A program made the position numbers and the translations under genes. Source: Phoronis ovalis (Eukaryota; Phoronida; Phoronidae). From it: 20,682 bases of DNA. The notes beneath the pieces were generated by a model, which had not been told where the DNA came from, did not search any database, and worked only from the letters and a program-made list of their open reading frames with translations. This document shows positions 1 through 12,300 of this stretch, in pieces. The stretch spans positions 1-20,682 of the forward strand of contig JAOXYB010111714.1 in assembly GCA_028565635.1 (NCBI GenBank). The letters run 5' to 3'. The number at the start of each line of letters is the position of its first letter. The first letter of the stretch is position 1.

Positions 1-272
1 ATGCTAATATCCTGTACTGATTGTTAATAAGAACTTTCAAATTGATGTAATTAGGTTCATTATTTTTAATACATCTGATGCAAAGGATTAGGAAATCGGT
101 TATTAAAAATTTGAATTTAAAAACTCGGCCAATACATGAGAAGCATAAATTATGTCTGATTTAATATCCATTTTCGGTTTTCATTTCATTCTTTATGGGT
201 TGCAGTGAGAACCATATGGGTATTGTTTTACTGCATTGAAATTATTTGAGAGATATATAATTTCCTTTTCAG
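1..272 (+). other. 3' part of an RBBP6 intron upstream of the first visible exon
   Basis: AT-rich sequence without a supportable reading frame. It ends in a polypyrimidine stretch (TTTCCTTTTC) and AG at 271-272, a good acceptor. The exon that follows starts in mid-codon, so the preceding coding exon(s) must lie upstream of the window. Nothing else is seen here. Confidence 0.8.
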
Positions 273-363
273 TATATTCCGATCCGACGGAAATGATACC
301 CAAGAATACGTCCGTTGTTATCGCTCGTGTACCAGTTATAGGTGGTGCGGCAAAGATCAAAAT
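273..363 (+). CDS. RBBP6: RBBP6 exon w1: C-terminal part of DWNN domain
   Basis: The exon begins with the last two bases of a split codon and ends with AT of a Met codon (phase 2). It encodes YSDPTEMIPKNTSVVIARV and then PVIGGAAKIK. This matches the last strands of the DWNN ubiquitin-like fold (human counterpart around DDNALIPKNSSVIVRRIPIGG). The Gly-Gly codons at 341-346 correspond to the conserved di-glycine that makes DWNN resemble a ubiquitin-like modifier. DWNN is the part that contacts the cleavage and polyadenylation factor in the yeast homologue Mpe1. Acceptor AG is at 271-272 and donor GTAAGT at 364. Confidence 0.93.
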
Positions 364-3300
364 GTAAGTGTCTTGTTAATATTACTAAAGATCAATGTCA
401 GATTTATATTTTAACTTCCATTTGACATAACGTATCTGTATTAAGGCATTAAAATAATATTTAACTTTCATTGTTATGAAACTACTGATGGCAAAAAATA
501 AATAAAAGGCTTTACAAAATTCTGTTTTAGAAACTTGTTGTCAGTTGTATGATAACGACTTGAATTTTATGTGAAAAAGTATTTAATATTCGTGTCTTTT
601 TCAGGGAGCAAGAAAGAAGTTCAAATTCGCCAAAGGGAGTACGTAATATATTTGTTCATTTACCTATTGAAATAATGATGTAGTAAGTACAAAATGAGTG
701 ATAGATAAAATGGTGGTGCTTCTAGGAAAAAGTTGATGTACATACTCTTGTATTGTATGATTCAACTGTTGTTATAGTAAGATTACTTGTAATATTACAG
801 TAGATTTAGTACCAGTGCAGTCATTATCTGTAGCTAAAGGCGGTATTGATTGTTACCTGGTTGAAATCTAGCAGTATTGGTTGTTATTGATTGTCTTTAA
901 GTCTTTCTTGGTGTGCCGAGTCATGCAATTGATATTTTTGATAGAAAGTTTACAATACAACATTTGTTGTTTTTTTTTTTGTTATTTATATACACTTGTT
1001 GACTACTTTTAAAGTTTTGCTTTTATTGATGATGATGAAAATAAAGCATTGTTATTACATTTGTGTCTTGATGATTTCCCCAAGTCACTGTTCAAGCAAC
1101 TTGATGTGAAACACATGTCGCTAAAGTTTTGAGGGGTATGCTGCTAGCAATATTGGGTTTGAAATATCCAGATTTCTGCTAGGCACTGCTGAAGAATTAC
1201 TTCATAAAGTGCATCAGCGAAATTTGTGGGCTGTAGCTCGCAATTATATCATCAAAGTTGGGATTGCTTCAGTTGTTTCTGGTGTATAAATAATGCAATG
1301 CTGTTTAATAATAGTAGCATATATGGACTGATAATGTACAAGGCTTGAAAAAAAATATGAAATGTCGTGTACATGGACATTTTTTAGAGTATAGTGATGT
1401 GATGGTAGTGGAGGTGAATATCAGTTAAAAATGGTGTTGTTTAATAGACATCTGGATTTAAATGAGTTAATCACAGTTTTGTAATCTAAGTTTGAAAAAA
1501 AATGTTACAAAAGCAGCATATCCCAGTATTGCGTAAAAAAATATTTGTAATTAAGCCCCTTTTAACAAGTAACTGGAGCCTTGATCTTAACATTCGTTGA
1601 ATTAGTAAATCAGACTATGTTGTTAAGAAACTGTGTTTTGTAAATGTCTAACTTGCTGGGTTGTGGGTACTTGTTAGAATAAACCTGGTGTAAGCTCTGG
1701 ATTCCGTTTCTAGCTGTTGTACTGTGTGATACAAGTGTCCATGTAGTACATACGCAAATTGCGGTATCCAGGATTTACGGACTGGTTTGATGAAACTTGC
1801 TATATACCATTCCCTGTGGAATTTAATCATCGAACTGACAGAATCCCATGGAAAATAGGTTTTCAAATTTTGACGCAAATTGCTTGTATTTGCGAAGAAA
1901 TTATTAATGGTTAAAATGGCCATAACTGTGGCAGTTCTGGAAACTTTGAACATCCAAAAGTTTCCAATGTTTCCGGATGTGCTCATAGCACCATCTTGAA
2001 TTACCCTGTGTTGAGTTTGACATTTTATAGAATGAATGTTTGATCAATAATTTCAATTTCTTGTGCAAAAATCATCTGTATAACTTGTGCAGAATTTGCT
2101 ATTTCTCTGCGCAATTTTTGTTTCACAGAATTTCACAGGTACTGGTATAAATCTACTTTGTGCTAACTTTTTAATTACAAATCCAGTTGTAACAACTTCA
2201 TGATCTGGTTTGTGCACAGTTTCACCTAATAACCTACTTCCCGATGTATACTGTAATCACTCTTATGTCCATGACTTGCATAATATTAACTTTTAATCTG
2301 CGCTAAAAACTGGATCTTTACTGAATACTGCATGGTTCAAAATCTATGCAGGCAAAGTTGAATACCATAAATATTGTATGTGACTATGAGGCTTTTGGAT
2401 TGAACCAGTTGTACAAAAGGTCACTGGCAGTTTACTAGCAACTGGTTACCTGAATTTGAAATGACAGAGATCATCATTTTTACTAGGATTGATTTGTTTA
2501 CAATTGGAAAAATGTAGCATGAAGTTGATCATCAACATAAATGTCAGTGTTTTGAATTTAGGTGTGGTAAAACTGGTGGCAAGGTTCGTTTTGTACACTT
2601 ATCTGCTGGACCTCTGACAGATGCAGTGTTTATGGTATACTTGCCTAATGCTTCTGTTATATTCTCTTATCCTATTGCACAACCAGTAAAAAAAATATTA
2701 GATCTGTAAATAAAAGTTATCCACAAGTTTCTTCTTTTGCTGTACTCTACATAAGAAACTTGCTGTACTTCGTGTCTGAGAGAGAAGTGTGGTTACTCAA
2801 GTTGCTGGGGCAGTGATTTTAAGCTGATGGCAGAAAATATTTAAATAAAAAGAAATATTATGTCAAAAAAAGTAGTTTTGATATTCACAACGCTGTGATA
2901 CTCAACATTAATAAAATGCGCGCCAGAGCGAGAAGATCCGTACCTGCCGATAACGAAGTACGGAATAAGACAGTTAAACCAATAGAACCTAGCAAACACG
3001 GATTATGATAAAATTAACATACTGATTGGGGACAACTCTCGTTTTCTACAAACTGGAAGAGAAATTCCAGCGGATTCAAGAAATGCTATCTAATTTATTG
3101 GGATCACCCAACAGCACAAGCACACATTGACACCAACTTAATCCGTGACACTTTCGTTATCGATCTAACACCATTGTGCTTTATGCAGAATGACTTAAAA
3201 AGGAATGGGAATGTGGCGGGGTAATAAAGTAATATGTCTAGTGTTAATTGATTCTGGTGGATATGGCGTTCTGCGCGATTGTAAAAGTGGGGGGAAAGGG

Positions 3301-6300
3301 AGTTGTTTTTGAACAGTATTTAATTGGATTAAGATGCTTTTGTCTTTCAGACTGGTACATGGAGTTTTTCATTGGGAAGCTTGTAGTATACTGATGTCTA
3401 CTGCAACGGCTTCTAGATTGCTGCAGAATTCTGAGTGCCACTTTTTTGACGCGTCGTGTGTGTTTTAATCTTGTGTTTTGTATGTTATTTTCTTGCTTCA
3501 GCCTGATCCAGAAGAAGAACAAAGACTCTCTTTAGCTCAACTCACTAAGGTACAAGAATTTTTAAATCTATTTAAAATGTTACTTGCTGTTGCTGTGCTT
3601 TATAAATCTTTTGCAATCTTACATATGATGTTTGTCAATGTTATTGGTTGGTTGTTCACACAATATTTGTGTTGTATGGATACATTATGGACGTGGCAGG
3701 TTTTTGCGCATTCCCTGCACTATCGAATAGAACTTTTTTACAATGGCTGCTCTTTACATACTAGTGATTCCTGAAACTGGATACTCTAGTCTTGGTATTA
3801 TATTGTGCTTCTGAGCAAGTTAATTGAGACATCCAAAAATTATGTTGCGTAGCATGATTGACAGCAGTTATATTGTAGAAAAAAGCTAGCAAAAAATATG
3901 TATTTTGGATTCTAGGCAAAGTTATCGGTTGGCTCATAATCCAAGGTGTAGCAATCAGGCTTTGCTCTGGTTTGCACTTCCCTATCCATTATAGTAACAA
4001 GTGCAACTTTAAAGGTTAAGGTGCTAATGATCTCTCTTTGACTGATTAAAGGTTAAGGTGCTAATGATCTCTCTTTGACTGATTAATTTATTGGAAAAAG
4101 CAGTTTTTGCAAGGAAAAAACTAGTCCTAATGATAGCCTCATTATATGACGTGTTGCTCCGGACACTTTCCTATTCAAAAACTACTGTCTTTCGAAATTA
4201 GTAGAAAGTTGCCTGTACAGTGAAATTATTGATACAGCAGTACTACAATGATAATAGTTCGTTATTATCATGTTAAGAAAGTACAAATCTATACATGTAA
4301 ACAAGTCGGATTGTTAAAATTCAGTGATAAATCATTGTAGATGCCTGGGAAACGCCATTACAGTTGCATTGTAATTATTGAGTTAAAATTCAACAAATAT
4401 CGTGCCAAGAAATATTTATATAATTTTGCACTTGATAATAACAAACTAAGTCCATCGGAGCATTCCTGTGTGACAATTTTTATCCTTTTTGTTAATTTCG
4501 AAAAACGATTGTTTTTGGCTAGGAAAACATTCGGGCTAATACGTCAGTATAATTGGGCCTATCACTAGGACTAGGACAAAACTAACTTGGCAAAGCAAAA
4601 AGCTTTTTGCTTGAAGTGGGATCACATAATTTCATAAATCTACAACTTGGTTGATACTTGTGTATAGGTTTATATTTAAGAACTCTATACTGTCTGTTAT
4701 TTGATTATTTCTTTCTTCCCTAATGAAGTGTGAATCGTGGAGAAGTATATTTTTTTGGAAAGATTTTAGTTTAAGTATATAAAGACAAGGTTAAAAACAA
4801 ATTGTTTTTAATTTCAAATCTCTGAAAAAAAAGTTGAATCCCTTACAAAACTGAACTTGCACAAATCATCTTTATATTTTAACTCTACAAAACCATGTCT
4901 CAAAATCTTTTTTTAGCTTTGTTTATAAGTTTTCAAATTTTAGGTCACGATTTTGATTTTGCTCCAATGCAAAGCAAAACCCTAAACAAAGCAAAATATT
5001 GAGATGGTCTTGTAGATATGTATGAAAAGTTTGAAGGTGGAACGTTTTTTGACTTATTGTTTATCAGGTCTGATTGCTTTAAACTAGTTAACCTTTTTAG
5101 AATTGTTTACTTTTATGTGTCCATCTTCATTTTAATTACCGATAAACACATTTTGAAAATATGTATCCAGAGATTTTAAAATGAGCAAGATGTCACTGAC
5201 TTGACATAAGCTATTCACTTACATCTTAGAAGAACAATTTCAAAGAATTATCAAAATTGCTCACATCTATTTTTAAGTTATAGGCATCTGTGTTTGGGGC
5301 TCTGGAAGCTGCTATTATAATCTTTATTACCCACAATGCAAAGTGCTGATGACATCAGAGATGAAAAAGATTTGCATGTAACCATATAGGTATACACCGA
5401 TAACAAGACTAACATGCAGTTATTTGTTTTAAATATACTTGGACTATCAAAATACTAAAAGAATAGAGTGAATTGTTTCTGCCTTTGCTCTGTCAAAGCG
5501 CGCACCTGTATTAAACCGTGACCGGTGGATTACTAATGTTGTGCCATTGATAATATTGTACTATTGATGTACGCTCCATGCCCCCTGTACGTTGAACATC
5601 TAGGTAGTGGTTCGTAGCGTTTAACCCAGATGCTAATTGTGATGCGCGCATTTAACTTGGACACTAATTGCAAGGCATAATTTTATTGGGTGTCGTGTGC
5701 AAATTGTGACCCTGGAATCTGCAATAATGTGTCACTAAATATAACCCGGATCATTTCTAGTACTTTCAAAAAGTATTACATTTCACTGCCTGAGAAATAA
5801 AATGTAAATGATTTCATTTTTTTACCATACACATTCATACAACCTTGTTTATCTCTGATGTCAGTGCACTTTGCATTATGGGTAATAAAAGTTTGGCAGT
5901 TTCCAAAGGTTCCGACATAAATGAGGGGTGGGATATGAAGAGCATTTGGTCTGTTAAGTGCGAGCAGCGAGCATTGCCGTGGTCTGTTAAGTGCAAGCAG
6001 CGAGCATGGTCTTTTGGCGAACATTATTTTTGCATATATATAATAAAAATTTTTTTTTCGGTTGTCGATTTTTTGGCGACAGTTTTTTTTTGGGAACCGT
6101 TTTATTTTTTGTTAACTTTTCTTGTTAAGTGCGAGCAGCTAGCATTGCCGATTTTTAAGTGCGAGCATTGTACCGCATAAATACCCTTAACTTCAAAATG
6201 GATTTAATGATTTTGATAATTCTTGTGGGAAACTATTTGAAAATGTACCTACAGGGATCGCCTATGAATGTTAGTGGCACCTTGTTCACTTTAAAGATAA

Positions 6301-9300
6301 TGTACAAAACTTCACAATTGTATTTGCAGACATTTCTAGGAACATTTTGAGTGTTCAAATTTTAACCACTCGCTGTCTTTCTAAAAATGTAATCTCTTAT
6401 GAGTCATCCTGTAAACTTGTGACAAAAACATGGATTGAAATATGCCATCACTATATATTAAAATAATTAAATATTTAGTACATTTGAAATACATATCTTA
6501 ATATAATTTAATTAAATATTTAGTATGGACTTTTTGTCACCATTTTCTCCCTATCGGGTTACATACTTGTCTGTCATGGTTACTGTAAATATAACAATAA
6601 TGGCAACTCTCGTGTAATGTGTATGCGTACTGGAGTATGACGTTGCCAAACAATTAGAAATTTGTCTGTTAGTCTCTTTTTGAAATAATTGACTTATTTC
6701 ATTCTTTTGTGACACACTGCTTGATAAACCATTGTAAGCATTTTAGTTTTTGCGAGTCCCTTTTGTGTGTGTGCTCTGTTTTTTGTATTAATATCCTGAA
6801 AACCCTCGTGTAAAATGTGCAGGATTAAAATTGTTAATTAAGATTTTAAGGTTGTCCAAAACAGGAAGCAATCCTGTCTCTTTTAGGGAACTTATTACAC
6901 CATATACTCGGGACGCCAGGCAACATGAAAATGGGCACCCATGTTCCAACATGGAAGGATCCTACACCTCCAAAATTACCTAGTCATAATGACCAGTTGA
7001 AACAAAATATACCCAACAGATGACTATACTGGAAAACACCCAGTTGTGATCACCTTTTGAAAATGACTACTTTATGATGACCCTAATGAAGTGAAACCTT
7101 TGGGGACAAGCCAAACAAAAAGTTATGCCTCGAAAAAACACCCATTTTCATGATTTGGGCAAAAACATACCCAAAGAGCATAACACACCTAACACTCCAG
7201 CAGTAAAATACCCCTTTGCACCAATAATTGTTGGAACATGAGTACTCACTTTCGTATTGGTTGCCCCTCCCCCAAGACTACTTAAAAACAATTGTTGGCA
7301 TTGATGTCTGTAATGATGGTTTCAAGTTTGCACAGTAAAAGTCCGACTGGATGAATTGAAAATCTGAAAAACAATATGAAGCGCTCCACTATAGTGATAT
7401 CCAAAATAAGCCATATCGTAATTGCAAAACCTAAATCAAAGCAAATGACGGGCTGTGTTTGTACTTAGCAGAGGCAATGTGATGTGAAAGTTGCATAATC
7501 ACACTCTGAACAAAACTTGAGCAGACTAAAAAATGAAACATCCGAATGTAACTTGTATGTCAAAGATTGAAATGATGGGACCTAAATTGAACGATGTGTC
7601 ATTAGCTAGTTTATTATTTAATCTATATAATTTGTGGATCAAAAGAGTATCATAATTAAAGTAATCCACTGTTAATGTGATTATAAAAGGTTTGTCATTG
7701 TCAGTCTCGCAACCATTTTGGCTACAATGTTTGCTTTTTGCTTCAAGTTAAATACATTTGACTTGTGTGGGAAGTTAGGATTGTTGAGAGTAGGTTCAAT
7801 ATTTTTTGCTTAAACCATCTTTTCAGACTCCAGATTTGTTGAATGCTAAGGCATCAGAAGAAGACAAGATAAAAGCTATGATGGCACAATCTACTAGAGA
7901 CTATGATGCAGCATCGTACGTTTCATATTTTATTTAGAATTATTTATTCTGAAGCGTTATAGACAACTGAGAATAAAGTGTTGCTATTGTCATGTGTGCA
8001 ATAATAAAGTAGTGCACAGCAGGCCCAGGTGCATCATATAGAATTTGCATTTAAATTAGAAAAAAATACATCTACCTCATGATTTGTCATTTTTAGCTTG
8101 CTGGCCTTCAGGCCTGGCATGCTAATGCTATCCTTAACAGTGATTAGATGTCGTCTAAATGTGCATCTTTCCCTTGTTTTGCAATAATGTCTTGTCAAAT
8201 ATAGGTCAAGTTCAGTTTGGCCGACAAAGGTAAACATACTTCAAAATATAGGGCAAGTATGATTTTAACCTTGATCACTTCTAATATGGCCGGCTGGTCG
8301 CCATGTTTATTCTCGAGATAAGCTACTTGTGCTCACATAGGAGAAGACTTAGTAAGTCGAGAAATAAATATATCTAAAACTACTAGAGTTTGCCCTATAT
8401 CCTTGCAATATGGCTAACTTGCAGCTATATTTTGTCTTTGAGCTAAGTTATTTGTGTCCTTATCTTTGAAACTCTGACAAAAGGTAAATGTAGTAATACT
8501 GGGCAAGTTTGATTTTGACCAATATCACTTCCTATATGGCCGACTGGCAGCCATGTTTATTCTCAAAAACATTTGGCAGATAGAGAGAGAGGCCGTGTCT
8601 TAGAGTTATAATTTACGTGAAACTGCAGGTTAAGTTTGATTTTAACCCAGATCACTTCCAATATGGCTGATTTTGAAAATTCTTGACAGTTACAGACACC
8701 GTCACAAATCACGTACCTGTGTTTGCAATGATTGGGCATATGATTGACCTTAACTTCATTTCTGGTGGGACAAAGTGTAAGCAACCACGTAAAACAACCT
8801 CCCTAATATGGGCCCAAGTACAGATCAAGTCTAATTTTAGCAATCATTGGTATCAAAATGTAGGTCAGAAAGCTGTGGCCCGTGGGTCTCTTGTTTACAG
8901 ACCCTATATGTAAACCAAGTAATATTTCCTTCATGTTTATTGATGTGGGTTGTCATAAATCTATGCATTCAAACTGTTATAAATATACATACTGTTTGGC
9001 TTTGAGAAGGAGCAGAATTATAAACTCTTGTATTTGGCAAGTCTCATTTAGCAACTGTAAATGCTACTCTTGTTGGCATTTCTTGACTGCTTACACAAAA
9101 CTTTGAAACCATGGACTTGCTCTATTCCGTATTTTTCAATAAATGCCCTGGGTAGTGTTGTAGTAGTTATACTTGTATTGTTAACTCGAAGTACTTTCTA
9201 AAAATGTCAACTAACCAATCAGTCCATTACTTTCAAGTTGCAAAACTGCAGGTTTTATAGTTAATCTGTCAATCATAAAGTACATTGGGCACATTCTTCT

Positions 9301-12300
9301 TCACAGCATAGACTAGCAGTTTTGTTCTACAATTGAAGAACTTGTTTTCTGTTTGTGTAAACTCAATCATCTGTTACAGATATGCTAACATTAGGACCAG
9401 ACCATCGGGACCTCCCCCACCCTACTACAAGTGTTATAGATGTGGACTGGCTGGACACTGGATCTTCAACTGCCCTAATAAAGGAGGGGTAGGATAAAAT
9501 ACATGCTTCCAACACTCTGTTGTAAATTAGTAAAGATGCTAAACTCTATTTCCAACATGAAGTGATTCGTTGTTCCTAAGTAAAGTCGGTGTATGAATAT
9601 TACCTGTAAAAGTTATGTGTATTAAACAGAAATAATTTTCTAACAAGTCCTCTCTGATGTTTAGCTCGCAAAAAAAACTAACACATGAAATTTGTGTCAT
9701 TTTTTTAGGAGCAACCAGTATACAGGCCAACGACAGGTATTCCACGTGATTTCTTGGTAACTGCATCAGCTGATACTAAAGGTGCTAGAGTGGATAGAAT
9801 GGGTCAATTTGTTGTCCATGCTGTTGAAAGGTAGGTTATGTCCAATAATATCTGCTTTTTAATAACAATGAAGGAATTTCCATCAAATGAAACTGATTTC
9901 TTGCACGTAGTATGGGTTGTTTGAAATATTAAAGTAAACTTTCTGTGAGCCACTGTAGATAATGTTGAATTGTTTGCCGTATTTAAGGTGGCTAGTAGTG
10001 TTTGGGACAGTATATTCACATTTTATACCTTGAGTAAGATCAAAAGATAAGAAAAGTGTACATAAGAAATATACTAAGATTACTAAGGATTATAAAAATG
10101 TACTAAGGATTATAAAAATGTACTAAGGATTATAAAAATGTACTAAGTCTAAGGATTATAAAAATATACTAAGGATTATAAAAACATACTAAGGATTATA
10201 AAAATATACTAAGGATTATAAAAATATACTAAGGATTATAAAAACTTTTACTCAACTGTCACATAATTATGTAGGATATTTTAGGTTAAAGTACAACTTT
10301 AAAAAATTTCTGGCTGTTAAATTTTAAAAATCTGAAATGATTTGCTAATCCCTATTAAAATGTAATTTTTGTCAAGTTTCATCTTTGTATCTACGTATCT
10401 ACTACTAGTAACAAATGGTACTTGCCACCTTAAGTGGAAAAATCGGTACAAGTTTGTGGGCATTTCTAGCCTTCAGCAATCTTGATCTTATGTTATACAC
10501 ATTCGCATATCTAAAAAAAAGTCAAGATTGAGTTTGTAATTTCAAAGGTTAAAACAATATAAATATAATGAACAAGTAATCATTTAAAATGGTATGTGTA
10601 TATTATATGCCAATTATACTAAATATTAGTTCTTTTACTGTTGTAATTAAAGTCTTAATTGGGTCAAATATATTCTGTACTTTCAGTCAAGCCTACGAGA
10701 AGTCATCTAGTCCAGTTCCTGCTCCAGTAGCTGCTAAGGAGAAATACGTTCCAAAAGAATTAACATGCATCTTGTGTACCGACTTGTTGACAGATGCCGT
10801 AGTCACTCCCTGTTGTGGTGATAGCTTTTGTGATGATTGTAAGTTAAATTATGTTACACAGATCCTTTGATTACATTATACACCTTGAAATGTATAGATG
10901 CAGTGTTAGTAAAGTGCCCAGTTACAAAAGGTTCATAAGGTGCAGCCTAACCTTAATGCAGAAAGGCTGTCTAGGGAAATCTCTTATACACCCGCCAAAG
11001 AATATACCTGATTGTCAAAGATAAATTAAGGTAAAGAGAAAATACAACCATGGCAAGATTGAAATTGATATGTTGTACTGCGACTGAATAATAGTTTGTA
11101 GCTGAAAGCTACTGATGGCCATGCATATATTTGATCCAATGAAAGTACTTGTAATAAACATGCTTAGTTTGTACTAATTTAAAATGGAAAATATTTGGCT
11201 TTTCTTTTAGGCATAAGAACAAGGTTACTTCAATCTGAAGATCATGAGTGTCCAAACTGTCATGCAACTGGTTCATCACCCGATGCCCTTGTACCTAACA
11301 AGTTCCTAAGAATAGCAGTGCAGAACTTTCTCAATGAAACAGGCTATACCACAGTCAAGAAACAGGTGCCTCCCAGTATACAAACTGCTCCTCCACCGCA
11401 AGAAGTAGTTCCTGTTCAGCCTGTGGTCCAGGCACCTCCTGCTGTACAGCAAAATTCAGTGTAAGTAACTTATAAAAGCCTCCTTGACTTAAAACGTGAT
11501 CAGTGAAAATTTCAAAGAAAGTATATGTTTTGACAATCATATTATTATTGATGTAATAGTTTGTTGGCATGCCCTGTGTTTTACTTTGCATAATTTTCTG
11601 GCAGTCGCAAGGTGATACTCAACAATCCTAATCTCTTGAATAAATAAGTGAAAAAGTCTGCCATTTATGAAGGCGTCAAAGCATGTAATTTCATCAAAGA
11701 CTCTATTGAAAAAAAAGCTGGTCGTTGATAACGATAAAGTGTAAAGTTAATTTGAATCTGATGGTATATCTCTGTCATTGCGCTTATCAGCTGTTTTTCC
11801 ATGTGGTCTTTAGATAATATTTTAAATGAATGTTGTAACCTCTGTTCAATAAACTTTCAGTGCAACAAGTGATGTCAGACCAGCCACTCCTACCTCAGAC
11901 GAGAAGCCCATGGTTTCTGTACCAGTAGCAAGTAGTGCCCCTCCAGTTCAACAGGTGAGGACATTTACTTGTATAATATGAATAAAGCAGAGCAACAATA
12001 TTCAGGCAGTAAATAAAGAATTCAGAAGTTCATACATGTCAGAGTTGCCTATTTATTTACTGGTTCAGAATAGAAAATAAATTGCAAGTAGCATTTTGTA
12101 CCTTGTAAGTTAAGTTTTTGTAGCATTACATTCATGTGTTTTATTTTGTATTTGAACCTATGGATATAAATATCTATCTTTTTGATTTTTGTATATCTAC
12201 ACTGCAAGTGTTCTGTATTTCAGGCTGCTCCTCCAGCTCAAGTTACCATGCGGCCAAGCCAGCCGGTCGTGGTTTCTACCCATGCTCCTACCCATGTTCT

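Larger units (their letters stand above)
639..3501 (+). other. Intron w2 (2.9 kb) of RBBP6
   Basis: A long AT-rich intron. It holds an in-frame stop soon after the donor (TAG 681-683) with an AATAAA at 1040-1045 (see that entry), and a decayed retrotransposon-like fragment around 2917-3225. The remainder (about 1070-2900 and 3226-3490) shows only short chance open frames without recognisable similarity. Three AATAAA-type motifs and several oligo-A/T runs are unremarkable at this base composition. Confidence 0.75.
3550..7826 (+). other. Intron w3 (4.3 kb) of RBBP6, repeat-rich
   Basis: This is the largest intron in the window. It contains a 37-bp tandem duplication (4011-4084), a 20-bp perfect palindrome (4593-4612), an inverted-repeat element (about 5300-5905), a 30/33-bp array (5951-6175), a 16-bp exact direct repeat (AATTAAATATTTAGTA at 6465-6480 and 6510-6525) and a repeat with inverted ends (6900-7270). 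These are listed separately. No coding potential is supported. The open frames near 3478-3774, 4341-4568 and 5776-6350 are intronic or repeat-derived. Confidence 0.75.

Noticed and set aside
1648-1986. 112-codon minus-strand open frame in intron w2
   Set aside because: No similarity to a family I know, no supporting splice sites or promoter, and length compatible with chance.
3340-3500. Possible extra exon after CTTTCAG at 3350
   Set aside because: An acceptor-like site exists, but no donor with matching phase and no conserved peptide follows; the chain w2 to w3 is already phase-consistent.
3244-3522. 92-codon minus-strand open frame next to exon w3
   Set aside because: No protein-like motif. 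It overlaps the exon w3 acceptor and fits a chance frame in a less AT-rich patch.
5845-6180. 111-codon plus-strand open frame
   Set aside because: It spans the right inverted arm and the GTTAAGTGCGAGCAG array; the repeated peptide arises from the DNA repeat.
8683-9106. Two overlapping plus-strand open frames of about 75 codons
   Set aside because: They lie in or next to the degenerate interspersed repeat of intron w4 and have no recognisable domain.
10081-10245. Regularly spaced repeats considered as a CRISPR array
   Set aside because: Units are contiguous 20-mers with no unique spacers, inside a eukaryotic intron; this is a minisatellite.
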